Assembly: GCF_019048265.1 (NCBI RefSeq)
Contig: NZ_CP077311.1
Coordinates: forward strand, 1,882,001 to 1,946,000
Length of the DNA stretch: 64,000 nucleotides
Reading direction: 5' to 3'
DNA from: Aeromonas sp. FDAARGOS 1405
GTDB lineage: Bacteria > Pseudomonadota > Gammaproteobacteria > Enterobacterales > Aeromonadaceae
Shown piece after piece: positions 34,725-43,239 of the stretch; positions within the stretch are counted from its first letter, which is position 1; each line of letters opens with the position of its first letter. Below the pieces are notes generated by a model, which made no database searches, was not told the origin of the DNA, and saw nothing but the letters and a program-made list of their open reading frames with translations. A program made the translations under genes and the position numbers.

Positions 34725-35660
34725 ATGAAAGTTGCCGTTCTGGGTGCCGCTGGTGGCATCGGTCAAGCCCTCGCTCTGCTGTTGAAAAACCGTCTGCCGG
34801 CCGGCTCCGAGCTGAGCCTGTATGACATCGCCCCGGTTACTCCGGGTGTGGCCGTTGACCTCAGTCATATTCCTACCGACGTCGCCATCAAGGGCTTCTG
34901 CGGTGAAGATCCGACTCCTGCGCTGGTTGGGGCCGATGTGGTGCTGATCTCCGCCGGTGTGGCACGCAAGCCGGGGATGGATCGCTCCGACCTGTTCAAT
35001 ATCAACGCCGGTATCGTCAAGAATCTGGTCGAGAAGTGCGCGGCCACTTGCCCGAAAGCACTGATCGGCATCATCACCAACCCGGTCAACACCACTGTGG
35101 CCATCGCCGCCGAAGTGCTGAAGAAAGCCGGTGTCTATGACAAGCGCCGTCTGTTCGGTGTCACCACCCTGGACGTGATCCGCGCCGAGACCTTCGTCGC
35201 CGCCGCCAAAGGGCTGAACATCGACAAGGTTCGCGTCAATGTGATCGGTGGTCACAGTGGCGTCACCATTCTGCCGCTGCTCTCCCAGATTGAAGGCGCC
35301 TCCTTCACCGCTGAAGAAGTGGCTGCCATGACCAAGCGCATCCAGAATGCCGGTACCGAAGTGGTTGAAGCCAAGGCCGGTGGCGGTTCTGCGACCCTCT
35401 CCATGGGTCAGGCGGCTTGCCGTTTCGGTCTCTCCCTCATCAAGGGTCTGCAGGGCGAAGCCAACGTTGTTGAGTGCGCCTACGTGGAAGGCAACGGCGA
35501 GCACGCCACCTTCTTCGCGCAGCCGGTACTGCTGGGCAAGAACGGTGTCGAAACCGTACTGGATTACGGCAAGCTGAGCGCCTTCGAGCAGGAAGCGATG
35601 GAAGGCATGCTGGCTACCCTGAAAGCCGATATCCAGCTGGGTGTCGATTTCGTCAAGTAA
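34725..35660 (+). CDS. mdh: Malate dehydrogenase
   Basis: 311-residue NAD-dependent enzyme of the TCA cycle converting malate and oxaloacetate. [19 protein letters not shown] is the NAD-binding loop, substrate-binding arginines lie in [12 protein letters not shown], and the catalytic histidine is in [13 protein letters not shown]. Length and sequence are those of the gammaproteobacterial type. The ATG at 34725 follows GGAG. In E. coli mdh is divergent from argR; here the art operon lies between them. Confidence 0.98.
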   Translation: MKVAVLGAAGGIGQALALLLKNRLPAGSELSLYDIAPVTPGVAVDLSHIPTDVAIKGFCGEDPTPALVGADVVLISAGVARKPGMDRSDLFNINAGIVKNLVEKCAATCPKALIGIITNPVNTTVAIAAEVLKKAGVYDKRRLFGVTTLDVIRAETFVAAAKGLNIDKVRVNVIGGHSGVTILPLLSQIEGASFTAEEVAAMTKRIQNAGTEVVEAKAGGGSATLSMGQAACRFGLSLIKGLQGEANVVECAYVEGNGEHATFFAQPVLLGKNGVETVLDYGKLSAFEQEAMEGMLATLKADIQLGVDFVK

Positions 35661-35679
35661 GCGGGTCAACCGTGCCAAC

Positions 35680-35702
35680 AAGGGAGCTTCGGCTCCCTTT
35701 TG
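35680..35702 (+). terminator. Rho-independent terminator of mdh
   Basis: Stem AAGGGAGC/GCTCCCTT with a TTCG loop and a T4 tract. Confidence 0.85.
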
Positions 35703-35776
35703 TATTGATGAGAGCCGCTCGGCAGGCTAAGGGGATGGGGCTTGGTGCCGATAACAGAGTGCAGCAGGAGATCCTT

Positions 35777-36637
35777 ATGATGAAACCCCTTACCCTTCTC
35801 GTTCTTGTCGGTGCATTCACCGCGCCCCTCTATGGTGCCGAGGCGGTATCGGCTGCCGTATCGAGCGATGCGCCTGCAGCAAGTGCATCGGCACCGACCG
35901 CAAGCAGTGCTGCGGTGGCGGCCCCTGTCTCTGCTGCTACGCCAGCGCCCTCTGAGGCAGTCCCCGTTTTGCTTCCGGCTGAGCCGGTCACGCCCGTTGC
36001 CAGCAGTGGTGAGGGGGCCGCGCCGCTGCCAAAACCGGCGGAGCCTGCCGCTGTGGTGGCGCCTCCCGCACCTCTGGCCGCAGGCGAGTTGCAGGCGGTG
36101 CCGCTCTATCGTCAGGACGAGCTGCTCAACTGGATTGAGCAGGGGCGCCACCTCACTCAGGTTAAACAGGATCGCTGTCAGCTGACTCAGGATATCGAAG
36201 CGCGCGCCTCGGTGATGAAGATCCCGGCCTATCAATTCCTCTGGGGGGATATGCTGGCGTGGGGTGTCTGCACCAAATCGAATGCTGAGCTCGGGGTGCA
36301 ATATATGTGGGAGGCGGCCAATCAGGGGTTGGCGCCGGCGCTGGAGCAACTGGGTCGCTACTACTGGAAAGGAACTTTGGTGCAGAAGGATTTGGTGCGA
36401 GCCGAGACCCTGATGCGCGAGGCGGCCAGCCTCGGTTTTCTGCGGGCCCGCATCGAGTGGGTCGAGATGCTGCTGCAGGGGATGGGCAGTCCGCTCGATT
36501 ATGAGGACGCCTATCGCTGGCTCCATGGCTCCGTCATAGGTGACAAGGCGCTGCACCAGAAGGCGGCGAGTCTGCTCAACCGTCTTGGCAACAGGATGCC
36601 GGCCAACGTGGTGGCCCGCGCCAAGGCGATGCACTGA
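35777..36637 (+). CDS. motX: Sodium-type polar flagellar motor protein MotX
   Basis: 286 residues. After a signal peptide (1-20), the C-terminal part from ~105 (PLYRQDELLNWIEQGRHLTQVKQDRCQLTQDIEARA ... PAYQFLWGDMLAWGVC) matches MotX, the T-ring protein that holds PomAB stators at the polar flagellum; the Sel1-like helical repeats (QYMWEAANQGLAPALEQLGRYYWKGTLV) are visible. C134 and C165 are kept. Residues 21-102 are almost only Ala, Pro, Val, Ser and Thr, so the protein is longer than the roughly 210-residue Vibrio MotX. ATG at 35777 follows CAGGAG. Confidence 0.88.
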   Translation: MMKPLTLLVLVGAFTAPLYGAEAVSAAVSSDAPAASASAPTASSAAVAAPVSAATPAPSEAVPVLLPAEPVTPVASSGEGAAPLPKPAEPAAVVAPPAPLAAGELQAVPLYRQDELLNWIEQGRHLTQVKQDRCQLTQDIEARASVMKIPAYQFLWGDMLAWGVCTKSNAELGVQYMWEAANQGLAPALEQLGRYYWKGTLVQKDLVRAETLMREAASLGFLRARIEWVEMLLQGMGSPLDYEDAYRWLHGSVIGDKALHQKAASLLNRLGNRMPANVVARAKAMH

Positions 36638-36640
36638 TCC

Positions 36641-36673
36641 AAAAAAATGACCCACAGATCTGCACCTGTGGGT
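36641..36673 (-). terminator. Terminator of hmp
   Basis: On the minus strand, stem ACCCACAG/CTGTGGGT with an 8-base loop, then CATTTTTTT. It lies between the converging motX and hmp. Confidence 0.78.
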
Positions 36674-36736
36674 CCGGTTCCAGCCGCCGTGCCATGACAG
36701 GCCGGAACCTCCCTCTGTTATATGGCTGCCCGCGCC

Positions 36737-37930
36737 TTAGAGATCTTGGTGGGGGCCAAAAACTTCGTAATGGAGCTGCCCCGTTGGTACCCCAGCAGCC
36801 AGCAGCTGCCGCTTGATCTCTTGCATGAAGCTGACAGGGCCACAGAAGTAGTAGTGGGCCTCTGGCGTGATGCGCTCCTTCACGGCCGTCAGATCCATGG
36901 TGCCGGCCAGGTCGTAATCTTCACCCTGTACATCGCTGGCCTCCGGCTCCCGATACCAGACCCGGCTCAGCAAGTTGGGATGCTGGCGGGATTTTTGCTG
37001 AGTATCCTCCCGGAAGGCGTGTACAGCGCCCTGTTCGCAGGCGTGCAGCCAGGTGATGTCGGCCTGATGGTCGCTCGCCAGCAGCTGGTTGAGCATGCTC
37101 ATCATGGGGGTGAGGCCGACCCCGGCCGAGAGCAGCACAACCGGCGTCTGGTCATCCGCTTTCAGGTAGAAATCGCCGGTGGGTGGCATCACTTCAATCT
37201 TGTCGCCCGCCTGCAGGTGATCGTGCAGCAGGTTGGAGACCTGGCCCTGCGGCTCACGCTTGACGCTGATGCGGTAATCCTGCCCATTGGGGGCATCGGA
37301 GAGGGAGTACTGGCGGATCTCCTGATATTCCAGCTCGGGGTGAACCAGCTTGATGCTGAGGTATTGGCCCGGTTTGAAGGTCAATACCGGCTTGCCATCT
37401 TCCGGCGCCAGCAGGAAGGAGGTGATGAGGGCGCTCTCGGCCCGCTTCTCCTTGATGATGAAGGTGCGGGTTCCTTGCCAGCCGCCATCCTGGCTTGCCT
37501 TCTCCTGATAGATCTCTCGCTCGCGGCCGATGAAGATGTCTGCCAGCACGCCATACGCCTTGCCCCATGCCTCCAGCACCTCGTCGGTGACCGCACTTCC
37601 GCCCAATTCTTTGAGCGTGGCCAAGAGATGACTACCTACAATGTGATATTGTTCCGGCTGGATCAGGAATCCGGTATGTTTGTGCGCAATCCGCTCGACC
37701 GCACCGGCGAGCGCTCCCAGATTGTCGATATTCTTTGCATACGCGGCGACTGCATTGAACAGGGCCAGCGGCTGGCCGCCACTGCGTTGGTGGGCCAGGT
37801 TGAAGATATCTTTCAGCTCCGGGTTATGGCTGAACATCCGTTGGTAGAAGTGCTGGGTGAGGGCAGGGCCTGCCGATTCGAGCAGCGGGATGGTGCTTTT
37901 GATGACGGCAACGGTGGTTTGATCTAGCAT
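36737..37930 (-). CDS. hmp: Nitric oxide dioxygenase (flavohemoglobin) Hmp
   Basis: 397 residues. Globin domain with proximal heme histidine H85 in IAHKHTGF and distal Y29, then an FAD/NADH reductase domain (RQYSLSDAP, LLSAGVGLTPMMSML, YYFCGPVSFM). It oxidises NO to nitrate aerobically. It is divergent from nsrR, the NO-sensing repressor, with a dyad in the gap. Full length and all known active-site residues appear present. Confidence 0.97.
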   Translation of the reverse strand: MLDQTTVAVIKSTIPLLESAGPALTQHFYQRMFSHNPELKDIFNLAHQRSGGQPLALFNAVAAYAKNIDNLGALAGAVERIAHKHTGFLIQPEQYHIVGSHLLATLKELGGSAVTDEVLEAWGKAYGVLADIFIGREREIYQEKASQDGGWQGTRTFIIKEKRAESALITSFLLAPEDGKPVLTFKPGQYLSIKLVHPELEYQEIRQYSLSDAPNGQDYRISVKREPQGQVSNLLHDHLQAGDKIEVMPPTGDFYLKADDQTPVVLLSAGVGLTPMMSMLNQLLASDHQADITWLHACEQGAVHAFREDTQQKSRQHPNLLSRVWYREPEASDVQGEDYDLAGTMDLTAVKERITPEAHYYFCGPVSFMQEIKRQLLAAGVPTGQLHYEVFGPHQDL

Positions 37931-37959
37931 AGAGGCCTCGTTCTAATTGAACATATAAA

Positions 37960-37980
37960 ATGTCATTTAATAAGTGGCAT
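37960..37980. promoter_or_regulatory. Candidate NsrR operator between hmp and nsrR
   Basis: Imperfect dyad with arms ATGTCATTT and AAGTGGCAT around AAT. It resembles, but with wider spacing than, NsrR sites (ATG..TTT-N-AAA..CAT). It lies 30 bases from the hmp start. Confidence 0.35.
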
Positions 37981-38041
37981 CCTAGATGTTTATTTGATTT
38001 GAATCAATACTCCACTTTTCGCATCGCGCTAATCAGGTTTT

Positions 38042-38512
38042 ATGAGACTAACCAGTTATACAGATTTCGGATTGAGAGCCCTGCTCTATCTTGCCACCCT
38101 GCCGGAAGGGGAGTTGTCGAGCGTTGCCAAGGTATCGGCCCTGTATGGTGTTTCCCGCAACCACATGGTGAAGGTGGTCAATCAGCTGGTGAAGCTGGGC
38201 TATCTGCAATCCCAGCGGGGCAAGAATGGCGGTATTCGCATTGCTTGCGATCCCGCCACCATCAATATCGGGCAGGTGATCAGGGCGCTGGAAGGCAATC
38301 TGGACGGCATTGACTGTGGTTCGCCCGCTTGCCACATCGTCTCTGTCTGTCTGCTCAAGAGTGCGCTGAAAGAGGCGATGGATGCGTTTCTGGCGGTGAT
38401 GGATAGCTATACGCTGCAAGACCTGCTGGCCAACCGTGACGAGCTGCAACTGGTCTTCGGTGAACTGATCCCGACACTGGTGCTGGAGCCGGATGACGAA
38501 GATGAGCAATAG
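38042..38512 (+). CDS. nsrR: Nitric-oxide-sensing repressor NsrR
   Basis: 156-residue Rrf2-family repressor. Winged helix in the N-terminal 60 residues (MRLTSYTDFGLRALLYLA, SRNHMVKVVNQL), and three Fe-S cluster cysteines C92, C97 and C103 in DCGSPACHIVSVC with the NsrR spacing. NO attack on the cluster relieves repression of hmp, its divergent neighbour. ATG at 38042, though the ribosome binding site is weak. Confidence 0.95.
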   Translation: MRLTSYTDFGLRALLYLATLPEGELSSVAKVSALYGVSRNHMVKVVNQLVKLGYLQSQRGKNGGIRIACDPATINIGQVIRALEGNLDGIDCGSPACHIVSVCLLKSALKEAMDAFLAVMDSYTLQDLLANRDELQLVFGELIPTLVLEPDDEDEQ

Positions 38513-38541
38513 AAAAGGGCTGCCACTGGCAGCCCTTTTTC
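38513..38541. terminator. Bidirectional terminator between nsrR and the CNNM gene
   Basis: Perfect 12-bp stem including GGGCTGCCA/TGGCAGCCC, flanked by AAAA and TTTTT. Confidence 0.85.
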
Positions 38542-39820
38542 AATCTTGCGAATCCGACTCCGCCCGGTACGATGCCGGCATGATCCGCGCCATCTTCACC
38601 ATGTTATTCTCTACATCGAGGATCTCGATAGGATAGCCAGCAAGCCGGATACCTATGTTGGGCTGGGGGATCTCCTCCAGATATTCGAGGATCAGACCGT
38701 TGAGGGTGCGCGGTCCGTCGATGGGCAGGTGCCAGTTCATCTCCTTGTTCAGCTCACGGATGCTGGCTGAGCCTTCCACCAGGAAGGAGCCGTCCGGTTG
38801 GGGATGGATCTCGTCGCTCGGCGCTGGCGTCATGGAGGTGGTGAAGTCCCCCACGATCTCTTCCAGAATATCGTCCAGGGTGATTAGCCCCTGAATATCG
38901 CCATACTCGTCGACGATCAGACCAATTCGCTCCTTGTTGCGCTGGAACTTGGCCAGCTGCACGTTAAGTGGGGTTCCTTCCGGAATGAAGTAGATCTCGT
39001 CCACTTCCCGCAACAGACTCGATTTGTTGAACTGGTCCCTGGCTACCAGCCGCAGGGCATCACGCGCGTGTAAAAAGCCGACAACGTCGTCGATATTGTC
39101 GCGATAGAGCAGGATCTTGGTGTGAGCGCAGTGAGCCAGCTGGCGCTGGATGCTTTTCCAGTCATCGTTGATGTCGATGGCGTAGATATCGCTGCGCGGT
39201 ACCATGATGTCTTCGACCAGCATCTTGTCGAGATCAAGGATGCTGAGCAGCATCTCCTGATGACGCTTGGGGATCAGGTTGCCTGCCTCGTTGACGATGG
39301 TGCGCAGCTCCTCGGTATTGAGGGAGTCATCCTTGTGGGGATTGATCTTCAGCATCTTGAGCAGGCCGCTGGTGATGCCGTTGATCAGCCAGACCAGCGG
39401 CGAGAGCGGCACCATCAGTCCCTTGAGGATCCAGGAGGCGGGATAAGCGATCTTCTCCGGGAACATGGCGGCCAGCGTCTTTGGTGTCACTTCACCGAAT
39501 ACCAGAACAACCAGTGTCAAGCCGAAGGTGGCGATGGCGACCCCGAGATCACCAAACAGCCGGATACAGACGATGGTGGCGATGGCAGAGGCGAGGATAT
39601 TGACCAGATTGTTGCCGATCAGGATCAGTCCCAGCAGGCGATCGGGGCGGGCGAGCAGTTGCTCGACGCGACGTGCGGCTTTGTGTTTGGTCTGTGCCAA
39701 GTGCCGCAGCTTGTAGCGGTTGATGGACATCAGACCGGTTTCGGAACTGGAGAAGAAGGCGGATAAGAGGATCAAGATAACGAGAACAATCAGTAATGTG
39801 CTCGTTGAGATACTGTCCAC
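38540..39820 (-). CDS. CNNM/CorC-family membrane protein (YfjD/CorB type)
   Basis: 426 residues: DUF21/CNNM transmembrane domain with four helices (to ~180; SAFFSSSETGLMSINRYKLRHLA), a pair of CBS domains (~190-330; VEDIMVPRSDIYAID, IDEYGDI-like VDEYGDIQGLITLDDILEEIVGD) and a C-terminal CorC_HlyC domain (PDGSFLVEGSASIRELN). The family is linked to Mg2+ and Co2+ efflux. In E. coli yfjD is beside ypjD and ffh, the same as here, which supports the orthology. Confidence 0.93.
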   Translation of the reverse strand: MDSISTSTLLIVLVILILLSAFFSSSETGLMSINRYKLRHLAQTKHKAARRVEQLLARPDRLLGLILIGNNLVNILASAIATIVCIRLFGDLGVAIATFGLTLVVLVFGEVTPKTLAAMFPEKIAYPASWILKGLMVPLSPLVWLINGITSGLLKMLKINPHKDDSLNTEELRTIVNEAGNLIPKRHQEMLLSILDLDKMLVEDIMVPRSDIYAIDINDDWKSIQRQLAHCAHTKILLYRDNIDDVVGFLHARDALRLVARDQFNKSSLLREVDEIYFIPEGTPLNVQLAKFQRNKERIGLIVDEYGDIQGLITLDDILEEIVGDFTTSMTPAPSDEIHPQPDGSFLVEGSASIRELNKEMNWHLPIDGPRTLNGLILEYLEEIPQPNIGIRLAGYPIEILDVENNMVKMARIMPASYRAESDSQD

Positions 39821-39854
39821 AAAGGGCTCCTGTTGGGTGGTATGGCTAAGTATG

Positions 39855-40646
39855 TCAGCTCAACAGCACTTCTTTGACGAAGCGGCTGCCAAAGTAGGCA
39901 AGGGTCAGGATGAAGCTGCCGATCAGACTCAGCGTGATGACTTTGCGACCGCGCCAGCCATAGGTGTGGTGACCCCACAAGAGCAGAACATATACACACC
40001 AGGCCAGAATGGAGAGTACCGCCTTGTGTGATTTGCCTTGGGCGAACATATCTTCGAGAAAAAAGAGGCCGGAGGCGATGGAGAGGGTCAGCAGCAGCAC
40101 CCCCGCAGAGATAAGCTGGAACAGCCGCTTCTCTACCGTCATCAGTGGCGGCATCGCTGGCAGGTTACTGATTTTTCTAGATTTAAGCTGCTTGTCCAGA
40201 CAGGCAAGCTGCAACGCAAACAGGCAGGCGATCATTAATACCGCATAGGCCATCAGGGCGAGGCCAATGTGCAGCAGCAGCTGGGGATGGGCCTCCAGAT
40301 GGGTTATGTAGCGACCCGGGATCAGGGCACTGGCAGCCAGCAGTAGGGCCGAGAAGCTGTACACTACCGGCAGCAGGATCCAGCCGTTGAAGCGACGAGT
40401 GACGCAGGTCATGAAGCAGCTGATGATGAGACTCACCAGCGAGGCGACGTTGAGCATGCTCAGGTTTTGACCTGAATGGGTCACCATTACTTCACTGGCA
40501 ACAGACGCACCATGGGCGACCAGCGCCAGTCCTACGCAAGCAAACAGGGGGGCGTGCCCGACTTGTTTGGCATTGAGCAGCAGGTGCAGTGAGGCGATGA
40601 TGGCCAGCAGATAAAACGCCAGGGCCAGAACAGAGATCACGATCAT
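39855..40646 (-). CDS. ypjD: CcsA/HemX-like inner-membrane protein YpjD
   Basis: 263 residues with about eight membrane helices; the C-terminal WGHHTYGWRGRK, and LHIGLALMAYAVLMIACLFALQLA in the middle, mark the cytochrome-c-assembly (CcsA/HemX-type) family. E. coli YpjD, in the same position beside ffh, has no proven role. The ATG at 40646 starts the first membrane helix; upstream in-frame codons do not look coding. It is 35 bases upstream of the CNNM gene in the same direction. Confidence 0.87.
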   Translation of the reverse strand: MIVISVLALAFYLLAIIASLHLLLNAKQVGHAPLFACVGLALVAHGASVASEVMVTHSGQNLSMLNVASLVSLIISCFMTCVTRRFNGWILLPVVYSFSALLLAASALIPGRYITHLEAHPQLLLHIGLALMAYAVLMIACLFALQLACLDKQLKSRKISNLPAMPPLMTVEKRLFQLISAGVLLLTLSIASGLFFLEDMFAQGKSHKAVLSILAWCVYVLLLWGHHTYGWRGRKVITLSLIGSFILTLAYFGSRFVKEVLLS

Positions 40647-40809
40647 AACCAGGTCGTTGTTACACAAGCATTTAGGGATACAAGAGGAGCAGTATACCTT
40701 GCACAAGATGTGCTCGCCAGTTGTGCAATGGCCGATCTGCCCATATATAGGGACGAAGCATCGATGAGTGGCTCCGCGGTGAATAATCGTCCTCGCGGCT
40801 GCTCTGGGT

Positions 40810-40815
40810 TATAAT
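40810..40815 (+). promoter_or_regulatory. -10 element of the ffh promoter
   Basis: Perfect TATAAT 37 bases before the ffh ATG. The -35 region is weak (TCGTCC at 17 bp). Confidence 0.5.
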
Positions 40816-40851
40816 GCCCTCCATTTACAACGCCAAGAACCGGAATGCGTC

Positions 40852-42228
40852 ATGTTTGAGAATTTGACTGAACGACTCTCGCGCACCTTGCGCAATGTCA
40901 GTGGCCGCGGCCGTCTGACCGAAGAGAACATCAAGGAAACCCTGCGCGAAGTCCGCATGGCGCTGCTCGAAGCGGATGTCGCCCTGCCGGTGGTGCGTGA
41001 TTTCGTAGCTCGCGTCAAGGAGCGTGCCGTCGGCCAGGAAGTGGCCAAATCCCTGAGCCCGGGTCAGGCGTTCATCAAGATTGTGCACGGCGAACTGGTC
41101 ACTGTAATGGGTGAGGCCAACGAGCAGCTCAATCTGGCTGCCCAGCCGCCCGCCATTATCCTGATGGCCGGTCTGCAGGGTGCCGGTAAAACCACCACGG
41201 TCGGCAAACTGGCCAAGCTGCTCAAAGAGCGCAACAAGAAGAAGGTGCTGGTGGTCAGTGCTGACGTTTATCGCCCAGCAGCGATCAAGCAGCTGGAGAC
41301 CCTGGCGGGTGACATCGGCGTCGACTTCTTCCCGAGTGACGCCAGCCAGAAGCCGGTCGACATCGCCACCGCCGCCATCGATCAGGCGCGCAAGAAATTC
41401 TATGACGTGGTGATCGTCGATACCGCCGGCCGTCTGCACGTCGATAGCGAGATGATGGCCGAGATCCAGGATCTGCACGCCACCATCAAGCCGGTCGAGA
41501 CCCTATTCGTGGTGGATGCCATGACTGGTCAGGATGCTGCCAATACCGCCAAGGCATTTAATGAAGCACTGCCCCTTACCGGTGTGATCCTCACCAAGGC
41601 GGACGGTGACGCCCGTGGCGGTGCCGCGCTGTCGGTACGCCATATCACCGGCAAGCCGGTCAAGTTTATCGGTATGGGCGAGAAGACCGATGCACTGGAG
41701 CCGTTCCACCCTGATCGCCTCGCCTCTCGTATCCTCGGCATGGGCGATGTGTTGTCGCTGATCGAGGAAGTCGAGCGTAACGTCGATAAAGAGAAGGCCG
41801 CCAAGCTGGCCAGCAAGGTCAAGAGTGGCAAAGGCTTCGATCTCGAGGACTTCCGCGAGCAGTTGGCCCAGATGCGCAACATGGGCGGCATGATGGGCAT
41901 GCTCGACAAGCTGCCCGGCATGTCCGGCTTGCCGGACAACATCAAGGATCAGATGGATGACAAACTCACCGTGCGGATGGAGGCCATCATCAGCTCCATG
42001 ACGCCGAAAGAGCGTGCCCATCCCGACCTCATCAAGGGCTCTCGCAAGCGTCGTATCGCTGCTGGTTCCGGCATGCAGGTGCAGGACGTGAACAAGCTGC
42101 TCAAGCAGTTCACAGAGATGCAGCGCATGATGAAGAAGATGTCCGGCAAGGGCGGCATGCGCAAAATGATGAGCCAGATGAAGAACATGCTGCCACCGGG
42201 ATTTGGTGGCGGTCGCGGTCCGTTCTGA
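40852..42228 (+). CDS. ffh: Signal recognition particle GTPase Ffh
   Basis: 458 residues. N-terminal helical bundle, G domain with GLQGAGKTT near 107, DTAGR and TKxDGDARGG motifs, and a Met-rich M domain at the C-terminus (MQRMMKKMSGKGGMRKMMSQMKNM) that binds 4.5S RNA and signal peptides. It targets membrane proteins co-translationally together with FtsY. Single gene upstream of the rpsP operon, as in E. coli. Confidence 0.98.
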   Translation: MFENLTERLSRTLRNVSGRGRLTEENIKETLREVRMALLEADVALPVVRDFVARVKERAVGQEVAKSLSPGQAFIKIVHGELVTVMGEANEQLNLAAQPPAIILMAGLQGAGKTTTVGKLAKLLKERNKKKVLVVSADVYRPAAIKQLETLAGDIGVDFFPSDASQKPVDIATAAIDQARKKFYDVVIVDTAGRLHVDSEMMAEIQDLHATIKPVETLFVVDAMTGQDAANTAKAFNEALPLTGVILTKADGDARGGAALSVRHITGKPVKFIGMGEKTDALEPFHPDRLASRILGMGDVLSLIEEVERNVDKEKAAKLASKVKSGKGFDLEDFREQLAQMRNMGGMMGMLDKLPGMSGLPDNIKDQMDDKLTVRMEAIISSMTPKERAHPDLIKGSRKRRIAAGSGMQVQDVNKLLKQFTEMQRMMKKMSGKGGMRKMMSQMKNMLPPGFGGGRGPF

Positions 42229-42253
42229 TTATCCGGAGTTAGGTATTGAGCGA

Positions 42254-42279
42254 GGGTCTGCGAGTTGCAGGCCCTTTTC
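42254..42279 (+). terminator. Terminator of ffh
   Basis: Stem GGGTCTGC/GCAGGCCC with one G-U pair and a five-base loop, then TTTT. A similar hairpin recurs before rpsP at 42362-42383. Confidence 0.7.
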
Positions 42280-42312
42280 ATTGCCACCTTGCGCAAAAAA
42301 TGGCTGGCTTGG

Positions 42313-42340
42313 TTGCAATTATTACGAATCCAAGTAGAAT
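42313..42340 (+). promoter_or_regulatory. Promoter of the rpsP-rimM-trmD-rplS operon
   Basis: TTGCAA and TAGAAT with a 16-bp spacer, 71 bases before the rpsP start. Predicted transcript would start near 42347 and include the second hairpin. Confidence 0.6.
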
Positions 42341-42361
42341 TATGCGGCTTATTTTAAGCTA

Positions 42362-42383
42362 GGGTCCGCGTGTTTGCGGGCCT
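42362..42383 (+). promoter_or_regulatory. Hairpin in the rpsP leader, duplicate of the ffh terminator
   Basis: GGGTCCGC pairs with GCGGGCCT around a six-base loop. Sequence before and after resembles the hairpin at 42254-42279, with paired changes that keep the stem. It could act as an attenuator or translational control element. Confidence 0.5.
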
Positions 42384-42410
42384 TGTTCATTAGATGTTAA
42401 TGAGGACGAT

Positions 42411-42659
42411 ATGGTAACCATTCGTTTACAACGTGGTGGCGCGAAAAAGCGTCCGTTCTACCAGGTAGTAGTTGCTGACAGCCGTAACGCCCGTGACGGT
42501 CGTTTCATCGAGCGCGTTGGTTTCTTCAACCCGGTTGCTTCTGGTAACGCTGAAAAGCTGAACTTGGACCTGGCTCGCATCGAGCATTGGGTTGGTACTG
42601 GTGCCGCTGTTTCTGACCGCGTTGCCAAGCTGATCAAAGACGCTGCCAAAGCTGCTTAA
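42411..42659 (+). CDS. rpsP: 30S ribosomal protein S16
   Basis: 82 residues; [41 protein letters not shown] is the S16 signature. Assembly protein of the 30S subunit. TGAGGA precedes the ATG. First gene of the conserved rpsP-rimM-trmD-rplS operon. Confidence 0.99.
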   Translation: MVTIRLQRGGAKKRPFYQVVVADSRNARDGRFIERVGFFNPVASGNAEKLNLDLARIEHWVGTGAAVSDRVAKLIKDAAKAA

Positions 42660-42683
42660 TCAGCCAAACGGTAAGGAGTTAAG

Positions 42684-43205
42684 GTGGAAAAACCTGTAGT
42701 TCTGGGCACCCTGGGTACCGTTTACGGCATCAAGGGCTGGCTTAAAGTGAACTCCTTCACCGATGTTGCCGAAGCGATTTTCGATTACAACCCCTGGCTG
42801 ATCAATCAGAACGGGGTGTGGCGTGAAATCCAGGTTTCATCCTGGAAGCGTCACAACAAGGGTCTGATCTGCAAACTCGATGGTATCGACGTGCGCGAGG
42901 ATGCCCTGGCATTGACCAATGTCGAGATTGGTGTAGCCGCCGATCTGTTGCCTGCGTTGCCTGAGGGCGAGTTCTACTGGCGTGACCTGATTGGTTGCTC
43001 GGTAGTGACCACCAAGGGATACGACCTGGGCAAGGTGACCGAATTGATGGAAACCGGCTCCAACGATGTGTTGGTGGTTGAGGCCAATGTAAAAGATGCC
43101 TTTGGTGCGAAGGAGCGGTTGATTCCGTTCCTGGAAGAGCAGGTGATCAAGAATATTGATCTGACTGCTCGAACAATCGAAGTTGATTGGGATCCTGGTT
43201 TCTAG
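42684..43205 (+). CDS. rimM: 16S rRNA processing protein RimM
   Basis: 173-residue 30S maturation factor: N-terminal RimM beta-barrel ([21 protein letters not shown]) and C-terminal PRC barrel ([36 protein letters not shown]). It binds S19 during 30S head assembly. It starts with GTG at 42684, preceded by AAGGAG. Second gene of the operon, 24 bases after rpsP. Confidence 0.97.
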
Positions 43206-43239
43206 TTTCCCGCGCTAACACGGGTGCCGGAGGTTTCTT

